This document shows positions 35,185-44,930 of a stretch of DNA of 64,000 nt, piece by piece (position 1 is the stretch's first letter; every line of letters begins with the position of its first letter). The DNA comes from JAHZKN01 sp965250205. GTDB lineage: Bacteria > Pseudomonadota > Alphaproteobacteria > Rhizobiales > Hyphomicrobiaceae. The stretch covers positions 620,001 to 684,000 of the forward strand of contig CBDFNK010000023.1 in the NCBI GenBank assembly GCA_965250205.1, written 5' to 3'. The notes under the pieces were generated by a model. It ran no database searches. It was not told where the DNA came from and worked only from the letters and a program-made list of their open reading frames with translations. The position numbers and the translations under genes were made by a program.

Positions 35185-36060
35185 ATGGCCGGGGGATTCA
35201 AAAGACTAAAGCAAGATGTGGTGCGCTGGGCGCGCCCATTTGTGTTTGTCTTAGCAGGCCTTGCTGTAACTGCGTGCGCCTCAGCTGACATAACAACGTC
35301 GCTTAATCCAGATCCGCCAGAGAAAATTTACAACTCGGCTGACGCGCTGCTGACGGACGGCAAGTTCGACGAAGCTGCCAAGAAGTTTGAAGACCTGGAT
35401 CGTTCCCATCCGTATGCACCTGAAGCACGCCGTGCGATGGTTCTTGCGGCCTATAGTTATTACAAGGCTGGCAAGTTACCTGAGGCCGTCGTCGCTGCCC
35501 AACGCTACACCAGCCTTCATCCCGGAACGAAAGATGCCCCGTTTGCGCATCACATCATTGCCTCAGCTTACTTCGATGAAATGAAGAAGCCGAACCGGGA
35601 CCAGTCTTCGACCCTGAAGGCGGTGAAAGAGCTGAAAAAGCTGCGCTCGCTGTATCCTGATAGCAAATACGCCAAAACGGCGGAAAATCGAATCCGTTTG
35701 GCGGAAGATACCTTGGCTGCCTCTGAGATGGAGGTGGGGCGCTATTACCTAAAGCGCAACAATCATGTCGGGGCCATCAACCGGTTCAGGACCGTGGTGT
35801 CGAAATATCAAACAACAGCCCACGTCGAAGAAGCGCTCATGCGATTGACGGAAAGCTACATGGCGCTGGGTGTTGTCAACGAAGCGCAAACAGCAGCTGC
35901 CGTGTTGGGGCACAACTTCCCACAAAGCCCTTGGTACAGGGATGCTTATGCGTTGCTGCAATCAGGGGGCTTAGCGCCTCGTGAAGATGGTGGTTCATGG
36001 ATATCCAAGACTTGGAAGGCCCTGCCCAGTTTCTCGCTCGGTGGCCCAAAGAACGGCTAG
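35185..36060 (+). CDS. bamD: BamD, lipoprotein of the outer-membrane protein assembly machine
   Basis: BamD (ComL) is an outer-membrane lipoprotein with TPR repeats that works with BamA in folding beta-barrel proteins. The start at ATG 35185 gives a 35-residue leader ending in the lipobox AVTAC, with Cys as the lipidation site. Tetratricopeptide-type helices follow: IYNSADALLTDGKFDEAAKK, RAMVLAAYSYYKAGKLPEAV, and later RYYLKRNNHVGAINRFRTVV. ALMRLTESYMALGVVNEAQT is typical of the family. The upstream in-frame extension to 35113 is not needed. recN, usual after bamD in alphaproteobacteria, is absent. Confidence 0.93.
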   Translation: MAGGFKRLKQDVVRWARPFVFVLAGLAVTACASADITTSLNPDPPEKIYNSADALLTDGKFDEAAKKFEDLDRSHPYAPEARRAMVLAAYSYYKAGKLPEAVVAAQRYTSLHPGTKDAPFAHHIIASAYFDEMKKPNRDQSSTLKAVKELKKLRSLYPDSKYAKTAENRIRLAEDTLAASEMEVGRYYLKRNNHVGAINRFRTVVSKYQTTAHVEEALMRLTESYMALGVVNEAQTAAAVLGHNFPQSPWYRDAYALLQSGGLAPREDGGSWISKTWKALPSFSLGGPKNG

Positions 36061-36232
36061 CCTTTTGCCGCGCTAATTATCTATGTTTTGCAGATTAGAA
36101 TTGCCGCGCCCACTTCACCCACATGACATGACCGACTATACCAGCTTTGGCGCGCCAGTCTTTGTGCGCTGGGTTCAAAATCTTTTGCATGCCGCACCTG
36201 TCTGATCGACATGTCTCTTCCTTAGGAGTTCT

Positions 36233-38371
36233 TTGCCAGCCATGGCCAAGGCAAAATCAAAACCTTCGGTGCCGGTGAGTGCGCTTGACAAGAAATCTGC
36301 CAGGCGAGAGTTGGCACGACTGGTGCAAGAAATTGCCTATCATGATGCGCGCTATCACGGCGAAGATGACCCTGAAATTTCAGACGCCGACTACGATGCA
36401 CTGCGTCAACGCAACGCCGAAATCGAGGGATGCTTTCCAGATCTTGTGCGTTCGGACAGTCCGTCAAAACGTGTGGGTTCGGCACCTGCATCAGGGTTTG
36501 GTAAAGTGCGCCATGCCGTTGCAATGTTATCGTTATCGAACGCTTTTGATGATGACGATGTGGCAGACTTCATTGAACGTGTGCGCAGGTTTCTAGGCCT
36601 TGATGACGGTGACTTCATCACGGTTACAGCGGAGCCCAAGATTGACGGTCTTTCCATTTCACTGCGCTATGAAAACGGTGTGTTCGTTCAGGCTGCAACG
36701 CGCGGCGATGGAGCTGAGGGCGAAGATGTAACCGCTAATGTGCGGGTCATTAAGGCCATTCCGAACACATTGAAGGGGCGTGGACTCCCGAATGTGCTTG
36801 AGGTGCGTGGCGAAATTTATATGGCACCCGACGATTTTTCCGCCCTTAATACGCGCCAGGAAAAATCCGGCAACAAGGTATTTGCCAACCCGCGAAATGC
36901 GGCGGCGGGCTCGTTGCGCCAACTGAATGCATCCATCACTGCTGCGCGCGCCCTAAAGTTTTTTGCCTATGCCTGGGGTGAAGTTTCAATGACTCCCAAG
37001 GCTAGTCAGTATGAGATGTGCCAAACATTTGCGACCTGGGGGCTGCCAGTTAATGGTGATATGGTGCGCGTCAATTCGGTTGGCGAAATGTTGGCCTACT
37101 ATTCCGACATTGAAAATCGCCGCGCCAAGCTTGGTTATGACATCGATGGCGTCGTCTACAAAGTTGATGATCTTGCATTGCAGGACCGGCTTGGCTTTGT
37201 CTCCCGCAGCCCGCGCTGGGCCATTGCGCATAAGTTTGCCGCTGAGCAAGCTGTAACTCTACTCAATGCCATTGATATTCAGGTCGGCCGCACAGGGGCC
37301 TTAACGCCGGTTGCGAAACTTCAACCTGTTACTGTTGGCGGAGTTGTGGTCTCCAATGCCTCTCTCCACAACGCCGATGAAATTGCGCGCAAGGACGTCC
37401 GCGTAGGTGACACCGTTGTGGTTCAGCGTGCCGGAGATGTCATCCCGCAGGTGGTGTCCGTCGCAATCGATAAGCGCCCGAAAACCTCAAAGCCCTACAA
37501 GTTCCCGACAACCTGTCCGGCCTGTGGTAGTCGCGCAGTCCAGGATGCTAATGAAGAAAGCGATAAGAAGGATGTGGTGCGCCGCTGTACGGGCGGGTTT
37601 ATCTGTCCTGCGCAAACCATTGAACGTTTGAGACACTTCGTGTCGCGCAATGCGTTTGATATCGATGGACTTGGTGATAAAAACATCGGGGCCTTTTTCG
37701 ATCTAGGTCTCATTCGCACGCCCGATGACATTTTTTCTCTTGAGGAAAATGATAAACGCCAAGATCCACGTCTTAAGGATCGCGACGGCTGGGGTGCCCA
37801 GTCGGCGGCCAAGCTCTTTGCTGCAATTGACGCACGACGTACCATAGCGCTCGATCGCTTTATCTATGCGTTGGGCATTCGCCATGTTGGCGAAACCACC
37901 GCGCGCATTATGGCGCGCGTCTATGGTCGTGCAGATCAGTGGGTTAACGCGATGGTTGCTGCCGGTGAAGGGCCGGATAGTGCCGCCTACCTCGATCTCA
38001 TCGGTATCGATGGCATAGGCGAGACGGCCGCAGATGCTGCCGTTGACTTTTTTATGGATGCGCGAAATTCTGAAATTGTCTCGAGCCTTCTTCGCGCCGT
38101 CACCACTGAACCGTTGGAAGAGGTCGCGGCCGAAAGTCCGATCTCTGGTAAAACGGTTGTGTTCACTGGGGCCTTGGAGAAAATGACCCGCAGCGAAGCT
38201 AAGGATCGTGCGGAACGGCTGGGCGCCAAAGTGTCCGGTTCAGTATCCCAAAAAACGGACTATATTGTTGCAGGCACCGATGCAGGCAGCAAGTTGAAAA
38301 AAGCAGACGCGCTTGAGGTTGAAGTTCTCAGTGAAGACGAATGGTTGGCGCTGATTTCTGCCAGCTCATGA
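36233..38371 (+). CDS. ligA: LigA, NAD-dependent DNA ligase
   Basis: LigA seals nicks in DNA during replication and repair. Domains in order are Ia (YHDARYHGEDDPEISDADYD), adenylation domain with the active Lys in EPKIDGLSISLRY, the OB fold (VGRTGALTPVAKLQPV), a four-Cys zinc finger (CPACGSR and CTGGFICPAQ), helix-hairpin-helix repeats, and a C-terminal BRCT domain (GKTVVFTGALEKMTRSEAKD). At 712 residues it is of normal length. The start at ATG 36233 follows TTAGGAG; ATG 36242 is an alternative. Confidence 0.96.
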   Translation: MPAMAKAKSKPSVPVSALDKKSARRELARLVQEIAYHDARYHGEDDPEISDADYDALRQRNAEIEGCFPDLVRSDSPSKRVGSAPASGFGKVRHAVAMLSLSNAFDDDDVADFIERVRRFLGLDDGDFITVTAEPKIDGLSISLRYENGVFVQAATRGDGAEGEDVTANVRVIKAIPNTLKGRGLPNVLEVRGEIYMAPDDFSALNTRQEKSGNKVFANPRNAAAGSLRQLNASITAARALKFFAYAWGEVSMTPKASQYEMCQTFATWGLPVNGDMVRVNSVGEMLAYYSDIENRRAKLGYDIDGVVYKVDDLALQDRLGFVSRSPRWAIAHKFAAEQAVTLLNAIDIQVGRTGALTPVAKLQPVTVGGVVVSNASLHNADEIARKDVRVGDTVVVQRAGDVIPQVVSVAIDKRPKTSKPYKFPTTCPACGSRAVQDANEESDKKDVVRRCTGGFICPAQTIERLRHFVSRNAFDIDGLGDKNIGAFFDLGLIRTPDDIFSLEENDKRQDPRLKDRDGWGAQSAAKLFAAIDARRTIALDRFIYALGIRHVGETTARIMARVYGRADQWVNAMVAAGEGPDSAAYLDLIGIDGIGETAADAAVDFFMDARNSEIVSSLLRAVTTEPLEEVAAESPISGKTVVFTGALEKMTRSEAKDRAERLGAKVSGSVSQKTDYIVAGTDAGSKLKKADALEVEVLSEDEWLALISASS

Positions 38372-38408
38372 AAATGGCGAGCGCACACGACATAAGAAGG
38401 AATGAAAA

Positions 38409-38798
38409 ATGCCACTCTTGCGTATTGATTTAATCGAAGGCCGTACAGACGACGAGCTAAAAACGTTGCTGGATGCGCTTCACAAAGCCATGGTTGAAGC
38501 GTTCAAGGTTCCCGTACGTGATCGTTATCAGATTGTGCACGAGCACAAGCCGAGCCGCATGATCATTGAAGATACCGGACTTGATATTCCACGCACCGAC
38601 AAGGTGGTTTTTCTGCAGGTGACGTCGCGACCGCGGGGCGTTGAGAAAAAGAAAGAATTTTATCGGCTTATATGCGAAGAGCTGGAAAAATCCTGCGGGA
38701 TCAAAAGTTCCGACGTGGTGTTCTCAATGGTGGAGAATAGCGATGAGGACTGGTCGTTCGGCCTTGGACGTGCGCAATTTTTGACAGGCGAATTGTAG
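38409..38798 (+). CDS. Tautomerase-superfamily enzyme
   Basis: This 129-residue protein is of the MIF/4-oxalocrotonate tautomerase superfamily, of the longer form with two beta-alpha-beta units. Pro-2 (MPLLRIDLIEGRTDDEL), the likely catalytic base, is present. VPVRDRYQIVHEHKPSRMII and FSMVENSDEDWSFGLG match the tautomerase_2-like type, which includes cis-CaaD-like members. The substrate is unknown. It lies 37 bases after ligA with AAGAAGGA upstream, probably in the same transcript. Confidence 0.85.
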   Translation: MPLLRIDLIEGRTDDELKTLLDALHKAMVEAFKVPVRDRYQIVHEHKPSRMIIEDTGLDIPRTDKVVFLQVTSRPRGVEKKKEFYRLICEELEKSCGIKSSDVVFSMVENSDEDWSFGLGRAQFLTGEL

Positions 38799-38814
38799 CC
38801 CATTCGACTACAAT
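38792..38814. terminator. Hairpin formed by the two convergent stop codons
   Basis: ATTGTAG (38792-38798) and CTACAAT (38808-38814) form a perfect 7-base stem. The left arm contains the tautomerase stop TAG and the right arm contains, on the other strand, the aminopeptidase stop TAG. There is no T run, so this is at most a weak bidirectional 3-prime-end structure. Confidence 0.3.
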
Positions 38815-40625
38815 GGTTCGGTTGCACGTTTTAGCCAGCGCCGTGCCTCTTGAGGTAGGGTGCTGGCTAAGCGCTTGCGCACGTCACTATGGTAGGTATT
38901 GATCCAATGGATTTCCTCAGCCGTGAGAAGGTCTTTGTCGATTAAAGATCGGTCATAGGGTGCGAGTGTAAGGGTTTCGAACGACAACATTTCGCGTGTC
39001 CCACTTGTTACCTGTTCTGGCGGGCGCACCAAAACCAAATTTTCGATGCGTATGCCATAGGCACCTAGTTTGTAATAGCCGGGCTCGTTGGACAAGATCA
39101 TGCCAGGTTCCAGCGCCACCATGCCAGCGCGTGAAATCGACTGCGGGCCTTCATGCACTGATAAATAACTGCCCACTCCGTGACCTGTGCCATGGTCATA
39201 GTCGAGGCCATGTTGCCATAAGGCGTGACGCGCGAATGGGTCGAGGTCAACGCCACGTGTACCGATTGGAAAGTGCGCTGCCGAGATTGCGACATGCCCT
39301 TTGAGTACTAACGTGTAGTGCCGACGCATCGCCATTGTCGGTGTGCCAATGGCCATAGTGCGGGTGATGTCAGTCGTGCCATCGAGATATTGCGCGCCTG
39401 AATCGACAAGCAACAACTCGCCCCGCTTCAGTTTGCGGTTGGACTTTGGGCTGACACGGTAGTGCACAATGGCGCCATTGGGTCCACTGCCCGAAATTGT
39501 GTCGAATGAAATTTCCTGCAACGCGTCCGTAGCAGCGCGAAACTGCTCCAGTTTCTCGACAATGGTAATCTCGTCGAGAAAAGACCAGTTCTCTGTTTTG
39601 CTGGCCAGCCATGCGAGAAATTGAACAACTGCCGTGCCATCGCGTTCATGGGCCCGGCGGCTGCCATCAATTTCTGCCTGGTTCTTGATCGCCTTTAAGG
39701 CAAGGCAGGAGTCGCGGCCGACGCGATACGCTTTGTCAGAGCCTAACGTGCGGTGGAACCAAAAGGCGGCTGTTGCGGGATCTATACGGGCAATCTTGCC
39801 ATCAGACCTCAACCGACGCAGGCGCTCTTGCAACGCATCCGGAGGGCAGAGCTTCAACGTGGCTTTGAGCGTGCGCTTAACATCTGCGGGGATCTTTTCC
39901 GGTGCTATGAAGAGCTCGGGTTTGCCACTCCTAGGGACAATCGCAAAGGCAAGGGCCACAGGTGTATGCGGGATGTCCTTGCCGCGCACGTTAAACAGCC
40001 ATCCAATAGAATCGGGTTGCGTGAGAACGGCATAGTCTTGGCCGCTTTCTTTGAGTTTTTTCTGTACATTTGAAATTTTATGCGCGGCGGCAACGCCTGC
40101 AAATTTGAGAGGGTGCAATGTGATTGGTGTTTGTTCAATCTTTGGCCTCGCAGAACCCCAGACTTTATCGACGAGGTTGCGCGTTATTGGTTTGAGCTTG
40201 ATATCCGCTTTGCTGAGTTCGCTCTTAAGTCGATTGGCTTGTGAGATGGTCACAAGCCAAGGATCAAATCCAAGGGTGTCGCCTTTCTTTAAAGTTTTAA
40301 TGAGCCAAGGTGCAATGTGAGTCCTGGCCAATCCGGGATAGGTGAATAGATCTGTATCTGTTTCAAGCTCAACTTGTAGCGTGTAACGGCCATCAACAAA
40401 TATGGCCGCTTTGCTAGATGTGATGATCGCGGCACCTGCACTGCCTGAAAATCCAGTGAGCCATTTTAGACGTTCGGTGTGAGGGGCAACATATTCGCCC
40501 TGATGCTCATCGGCGCGGGGGACGAGATATGCCTCCACCTTGGCCTTTTTCATTGCTGTCCTGAGAGCAACAAGCCTGGCACCAGATGCCGCCGGATCGG
40601 ACGGGGGATCAAATGTCTGAAACAT
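38808..40625 (-). CDS. Xaa-Pro aminopeptidase (M24B, aminopeptidase P family)
   Basis: This cytosolic metallopeptidase releases N-terminal residues before proline. It is of the long three-domain form (605 residues): two creatinase-type N-terminal domains (EAYLVPRADEHQGEYV at the front) and a C-terminal pita-bread domain. Metal ligands are visible: LLVDSGAQYLDGTTDITRT (two Asp), HGTGHGVGSYLSVHEGP (His), LSNEPGYY (Glu) and RIENLVLV (Glu). It is transcribed toward the tautomerase gene. PrmA lies just upstream on the same strand, 35 bases away. Confidence 0.92.
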   Translation of the reverse strand: MFQTFDPPSDPAASGARLVALRTAMKKAKVEAYLVPRADEHQGEYVAPHTERLKWLTGFSGSAGAAIITSSKAAIFVDGRYTLQVELETDTDLFTYPGLARTHIAPWLIKTLKKGDTLGFDPWLVTISQANRLKSELSKADIKLKPITRNLVDKVWGSARPKIEQTPITLHPLKFAGVAAAHKISNVQKKLKESGQDYAVLTQPDSIGWLFNVRGKDIPHTPVALAFAIVPRSGKPELFIAPEKIPADVKRTLKATLKLCPPDALQERLRRLRSDGKIARIDPATAAFWFHRTLGSDKAYRVGRDSCLALKAIKNQAEIDGSRRAHERDGTAVVQFLAWLASKTENWSFLDEITIVEKLEQFRAATDALQEISFDTISGSGPNGAIVHYRVSPKSNRKLKRGELLLVDSGAQYLDGTTDITRTMAIGTPTMAMRRHYTLVLKGHVAISAAHFPIGTRGVDLDPFARHALWQHGLDYDHGTGHGVGSYLSVHEGPQSISRAGMVALEPGMILSNEPGYYKLGAYGIRIENLVLVRPPEQVTSGTREMLSFETLTLAPYDRSLIDKDLLTAEEIHWINTYHSDVRKRLASTLPQEARRWLKRATEPL

Positions 40626-40660
40626 GACGCGTTAGGACCTGCCGGTTTGGAGGAGTGGGT

Positions 40661-41561
40661 TTATGTGGCGCGTAGGAGGGTCAGCGTCGACCAGCCGTGC
40701 AGTTGCATCTTAGAGCACACCTGAAAGCCATGGGCGAGATATCGCGCTTGCACGTCACCGGCTTGTGAATTGAGAATGCCTGAGAGAATGAGCTGGCCAC
40801 CGATTTTAGTTGCCTTGGCAATGTCAGGGGCCAGCATCAGCAAGGGTGCCGCCAGAATGTTGGCTATGACCAGGTCAAAGGGCTGGCGTGTGCGCAACTC
40901 CGGGTGCTTGAGGCCCTGGGCGGTAACTGTAGAAATGCGTTGGTGCACTCTGTTCCGGCGCACATTGTCAGCCGCGACAATCACAGACTGGGAATCAAGG
41001 TCACTGGCAACAATGCGGGCGTGGGGCTTCACGCGAGCTAATGCGATTGAGAGGACTGCTGAACCGCATCCCAAATCCAATGCATTGTCGACCGAGCTTG
41101 TCTGCGCGATGCGGTCAATAGCGAGAAGGCAGCCAAAGGTGGTGGCATGATGGGCGGTGCCAAAGGCCTCACCTGCGTCGATCAAAATCGAGTTCGGTCG
41201 CGTGCGCCACCCGGTGGCGATCATGACTACCGTAGATGGTGAATCGGCCCGCATAAACGGGTGGTAAGGCAGCTTGTGAAAGGGCCACCCAATTCTTGTC
41301 CGGAATAGCTTCGGGTGCGAGCTGGTTGGCGGGTACATTGAGGCACGTCGCCATCTTGTGCACCAACTGGTCGGTGTCGCAGTTTGTTTCAAAGTAGGCT
41401 TCAATCCGCCAGATCTTGGGCGCGCCCGATCCATCACCTTCACGCACTTCAAAAAGTGTGAGGGCGTTGGGGGTTGGCAGAAGCAGTTCCTGGAGCAGGC
41501 CAGCCGCGCGGTGTGCTGCATCGCGTTCCGCGCACTCATAGACAATTTTTTGCTGTGACAT
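40661..41561 (-). pseudogene. prmA: Ribosomal protein L11 methyltransferase PrmA, frameshifted
   Basis: PrmA trimethylates ribosomal protein L11. The start at ATG 41561 opens MSQQKIVYECAERDAAHRAA and runs in frame to GRFTIYGSHDRHRVAH. The frame then continues to a stop at 41169 with unrelated residues. The correct continuation RPNSILIDAGEAFGTAHHAT is in the next frame, followed by NALDLGCGSAVLSIALAR (SAM motif) and DLVIANILAAPLLMLAPDIA to the stop at 40661. Dropping one base at about 41201 restores one protein of about 299 residues. Everything else is conserved, so the break may be a sequence error. prmA loss is tolerated in some bacteria, so true inactivation is also possible. Confidence 0.85.
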
Positions 41562-41640
41562 CTGCGTCCGATTTTAGTGGCAGGTGGCAGGTTGTCGAGC
41601 GCCGGGCAAGTGACGCTGCCCATTTTCCCACCTGGCGCGT

Positions 41641-43080
41641 CTAAGACGTGCGGCCCTCAAATTCAACACCTTCCTCGTCATCGATATCGGCCAGATTGTC
41701 AAGGAACACGTCCCACTTGGAATCGAGATGTTCGCTGGCTTCAAAAGGCGCAAGCGTTTGTAATGTGCCGTCGTCACGTTCCCGTCACAATGCCATCTTC
41801 AATCAGCCGGCCCAGTGCATCTTCAAGATCAAAATCAACCGTCACATCAAATGTTTCGTGTAGATAATGTTCAATCGCAGCGTCAATTGCATCTAGATCT
41901 TTGCGTGTAGCTGTCTCTTTTGCGAGTACGGAATAGAGCAGCATTTCCTCTTTGACATCTTCTTCAGCTGCCCGTTCAGCCAGCTTCACCATGGCGCTGC
42001 GGTTATCGGCCATTGAGGTGAAAATAGAGATTTTGCGCCATCACCACCATGTAGCGCTGCTTTTGATTGGAGAAGCTCATGAATTGGGCGAAAGGCAACG
42101 GCGCCAAGACCAGCTACCGCACCAGCGGCTGCAACAGGATTTGATGCAACAAGTGCGAGTTTGCCTGCAGCACCAACGGCGCCGACGCCTAAGCCGCCGC
42201 TGGTGGTGACGCCAAGTTTGACTTTATCAAGCATACGAAAGCGCACCTGCGTATTTGGGAAGCACATTTCGATGTCATTGCGCGGGATGTTTTTAAACAG
42301 CTTCATGTAGATGCAGTCTTCGCTGACTGATTTTGGCAGCACCGACCGTAGTTTCTTTAGGGTCTTTTCAGCCTCGCGACGGTTGAGTTTTTCCTTGATC
42401 ATGATTTCGCGCACGCGCAATTCGAACGGTTTCAGTTTGAACAGCACAAACAGGCGTTGAAAAATCGGCACGTCAAATTCTTCGCGGCGTAAAAATTTGC
42501 GCCAACTGCGCCGTGTGTCGAGTCGTGTCGTGGCACCACGATAAAACAGTAGACACTCATCAAATGCACCAAGGTCAACGTGCAAATCCAGCCCGTAGTG
42601 ACTGTCTTTGGTGAGGATGACGCTGAGATCTCCTGGGTCAACTTCAGTGTAGTTTGCCTGCGCTAGGATGGAGCGCATTTCACTCATCACGTGGGCCTGC
42701 ATCCGAACCAGATCAGCTTCAGAATGCTTGCGTGTAATCAACAGATCTGTGTCTGGGCTAAACGGCTCATAGGAAGGTTGCAGCTCGAGCATGCGGGCTG
42801 TGTATTTCTGACGTCGCCAGTATTCAAGATAGCGGAAGAAACGATGGGCTTTGCGGGCCTCACCGTCGGGCCAGGCATCGCGAACCGCCAAACGGTGGAC
42901 CAATGCAGATATGGTGACGGGTATAAATGTTTCCCGTTCAGGCTCAGCGGCCTCGTTAACAACGGGTTTGCTGACACCCTTTTTAACTGACGCATCCGGT
43001 TTAGGTTCTTCAACACCAGAAGATTTTGCCGACGACATCATAGCCGTCATGTCACGCGTGATTACCTCACTTGAGGCCAT
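41641..43080 (-). pseudogene. DUF3754 (TMEM143-like) membrane protein, three frameshifts
   Basis: The start is taken at ATG 43080, with AAGGAG nine bases upstream. The first 365 residues are intact and include LFKNIPRNDIEMCFPNTQVR and the hydrophobic stretch GLGVGAVGAAGKLALVASNP and following residues, as in DUF3754 proteins. Near 42070 the frame changes to NQKQRYMVVMAQNLYFH, near 42014 to MADNRSAMVKLAERAAEEDV, and near 41776 back to the first frame, LQTLAPFEASEHLDSKWDVF, ending at TAG 41641. Each break needs one base removed, so the three cancel. All segments keep coding character and family resemblance. Function is unknown; eukaryotic relatives are mitochondrial. Confidence 0.7.
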
Positions 43081-43571
43081 TGCCATCCACTCCTTACAAC
43101 GACAGGCAGCGGGTGCTGCCCCAGGTCTCAAGCCCCGCATTTTTCTACGTCCTTGGCTTATCCATTGTCGACCCTAGCGGGTATGAAAAGCCAGAATTTG
43201 ACGGGGGTTGGACTAATTATATCAGCGTTTCGCCGGTATGGTTGGTTAATCCACTGAATTTCAAGGAAAAAGCAGTTGCGTTGCCGGTGATCCATGACGC
43301 CAGTGCCAGCATTGTGGCGGCGCACACACGGTGCTGGACCAAAAATAGAACTGGATAAAACTCTCATTGCCCCAGTGGCGCCGTGCTTGAATTAAAGCTA
43401 GTTTGCGGGCGACTAGAGCGTCGAGCCTTTTCTTGTGCACACTGAAGCTGATTGCTCAACGCTCTATCTCGTGGCTCTATCTCGTGGCTGGCGATCAACT
43501 TATGTGCTCAAAGTCGCGAGTCCAACTTTTCGCAGGTTGATCTAGGAAACTGGTTCGCATCTTAGGGGGTA
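43081..43571. other. Divergent intergenic region containing repeat copy 1
   Basis: About 490 bases lie between the DUF3754 start and the J-domain gene. TATAAT (minus strand, 43221-43216) is a possible -10 box for the DUF3754 gene. The 130-bp repeat copy 1 fills 43414-43545. No gene was recognised. Confidence 0.4.
43414..43545. repeat. 130-bp two-hairpin repeat, copy 1
   Basis: It begins TAGAGCGTCGAG and ends GGTTGATCTAG. The outer first arm TAGAGCGT pairs loosely with ACGCTCTA about 50 bases on, and GATCAAC pairs with GTTGATC in the second half. It matches the copies at 44801 and 54323 over the whole length, with scattered differences. It lies just upstream of the J-domain gene. Confidence 0.8.
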
Positions 43572-44612
43572 ATGGTGCGCACGTTGAGCGTCACAAAAAG
43601 ATTGCTGGCCACGATGGCTCTTTTTGGCTTTGTACTCGGGCCGATCACGACCGCTGAGGCTGAGACTTCGGTTGCGCCTAAACGCACCATCATTGAAAGC
43701 CTTGATGACGAGTCGTTACCCGGTGCAGCTGCCCGATCTCAACCCCCGTCAGCCGTCGCGCAAACCTATGACTTCTCTGTTTCGCGCGAGTTGTTGCCTC
43801 CTGTGTCAGGTGAAGGCGAGACAAAGGCGACAGCGGGTTGGGTGACGGTTATTGAAGCGCGAGATCTCAAAACCGGTTCGCTGCCGCCTGATCACACGCC
43901 GATGCGTTTATGGCTTGTTGGTCTTTTGATTGCGGTTGGAAGCGCCATTTTGTTTCGTCGTCCGCTGCAAGCAAGCATGGCACATGCCTTTTCAGGATTG
44001 GCGCTACCATCGGCTATCAGCCGTCTAGCGTTTGTAAAATTGATGGAGCGTACTACCGGTCTTGGTGTTGGTTTTTCAAAATACTTCAAGCGAGAGCATG
44101 AGTCCGAACCGCAGTGGGACGCAGAGACGGAAAATGCCAGTTATCAAATAACGACACTGCTTACGCAGATTGAGGCCGTTGTGTCCCGGTTGAAAGATGG
44201 TTCGCCCCTGCGTGATGTTCTCAATCAGGAGTTGCGTCTCATTCACTACCGGATTGAAGCCGCCACCGAAGCAGCCCGGCTCGGTCATGAGTCGAGTGAC
44301 AAATCAGCGGCGCGGTTGCGTGGCTTGGTGCGGGAATTGGAACGGGTGCGACGCATCGCGGATAGCGCGGCGGCTAGCGTGATTGATCCAAGAGATCGAC
44401 TCGCACATCCGCAATCACCAAGCGAAGCCTATGCGATGTTGGGTGTGAACCCGGACGCTGCACCACACGTGCTTAAAAAGCTCGTCGATGCGCTGCGTGT
44501 CACATGGCATCCTGACCACGCTCGCAACGAGAGTGATCGGCTGTTGCGAGAGGAACGCATCAAACAAATCAACGGCGCATGGGATTTGATTAATCCTGAT
44601 GTTCGGGTTTAG
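43572..44612 (+). CDS. Membrane-anchored J-domain protein
   Basis: This 346-residue protein begins with a signal or anchor sequence (RLLATMALFGFVLGPITTAEA) and has a second membrane segment (MRLWLVGLLIAVGSAILF, about residues 111-128). A cytoplasmic helical region follows (TTLLTQIEAVVSRLKDGSPL), and the C-terminal J domain (about 285-343) holds the HPD motif in RVTWHPDHARNESDR. J domains recruit and stimulate DnaK, so this is probably a local co-chaperone at the inner membrane; the client is unknown. The overall layout resembles DjlA-like membrane J proteins but without clear family identity. It has a dispersed repeat on both sides and ends at a hairpin. Confidence 0.78.
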   Translation: MVRTLSVTKRLLATMALFGFVLGPITTAEAETSVAPKRTIIESLDDESLPGAAARSQPPSAVAQTYDFSVSRELLPPVSGEGETKATAGWVTVIEARDLKTGSLPPDHTPMRLWLVGLLIAVGSAILFRRPLQASMAHAFSGLALPSAISRLAFVKLMERTTGLGVGFSKYFKREHESEPQWDAETENASYQITTLLTQIEAVVSRLKDGSPLRDVLNQELRLIHYRIEAATEAARLGHESSDKSAARLRGLVRELERVRRIADSAAASVIDPRDRLAHPQSPSEAYAMLGVNPDAAPHVLKKLVDALRVTWHPDHARNESDRLLREERIKQINGAWDLINPDVRV

Positions 44613-44613
44613 A

Positions 44614-44660
44614 GCATGTTCGAGCACAAAAGTGCACGCCGTTTTGTGGTTCAAACATGC
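44614..44660 (+). repeat. Nested hairpin just after the J-domain gene
   Basis: GCATGTT (44614-44620) pairs with AACATGC (44654-44660), and inside it ACAAAA pairs with TTTTGT. It begins two bases after the stop codon at 44612. It resembles the extragenic palindromes common in alphaproteobacteria. Confidence 0.5.
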
Positions 44661-44717
44661 GGAAAATCAAGAACTTAGAGCAGTTTCAGAAATTGTGAAC
44701 GCGGTCTGGGCCTAGCC

Positions 44718-44772
44718 GCCGCCTCCCTTTGTCGCGAAGGTATTGTCGCTGGCGAGAGAGGCGGCTTTTTTT
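44718..44772 (+). terminator. Rho-independent terminator of the J-domain gene
   Basis: GCCGCCTC (44718-44725) pairs with GAGGCGGC (44758-44765), followed by seven T. It lies about 105 bases after the stop codon at 44612. Confidence 0.75.
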
Positions 44773-44800
44773 GTTGGCTGTGTTCGGCTTCCACAAGACT

Positions 44801-44930
44801 TAGAGCGTCGCGCCTTTTCTCGTACCAGCGACGCTATTTGCGCAACGCTCTATCTCATGGCTCTATCGCCATGACTGGCGATCAACTTATCTGCTGAAAG
44901 TCGAACCCAACGTTTTGCAGGTTGACCTAG
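44801..44930. repeat. 130-bp two-hairpin repeat, copy 2
   Basis: It begins TAGAGCGTCGCG and ends GGTTGACCTAG. ATCGCCA TGAC TGGCGAT in the middle is a perfect 7-base hairpin, flanked by the outer TAGAGCGT/ACGCTCTA pair and the right-hand GATCAAC/GTTGACC pair. The final CTA supplies the stop codon of the bactofilin gene on the other strand. Confidence 0.8.
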
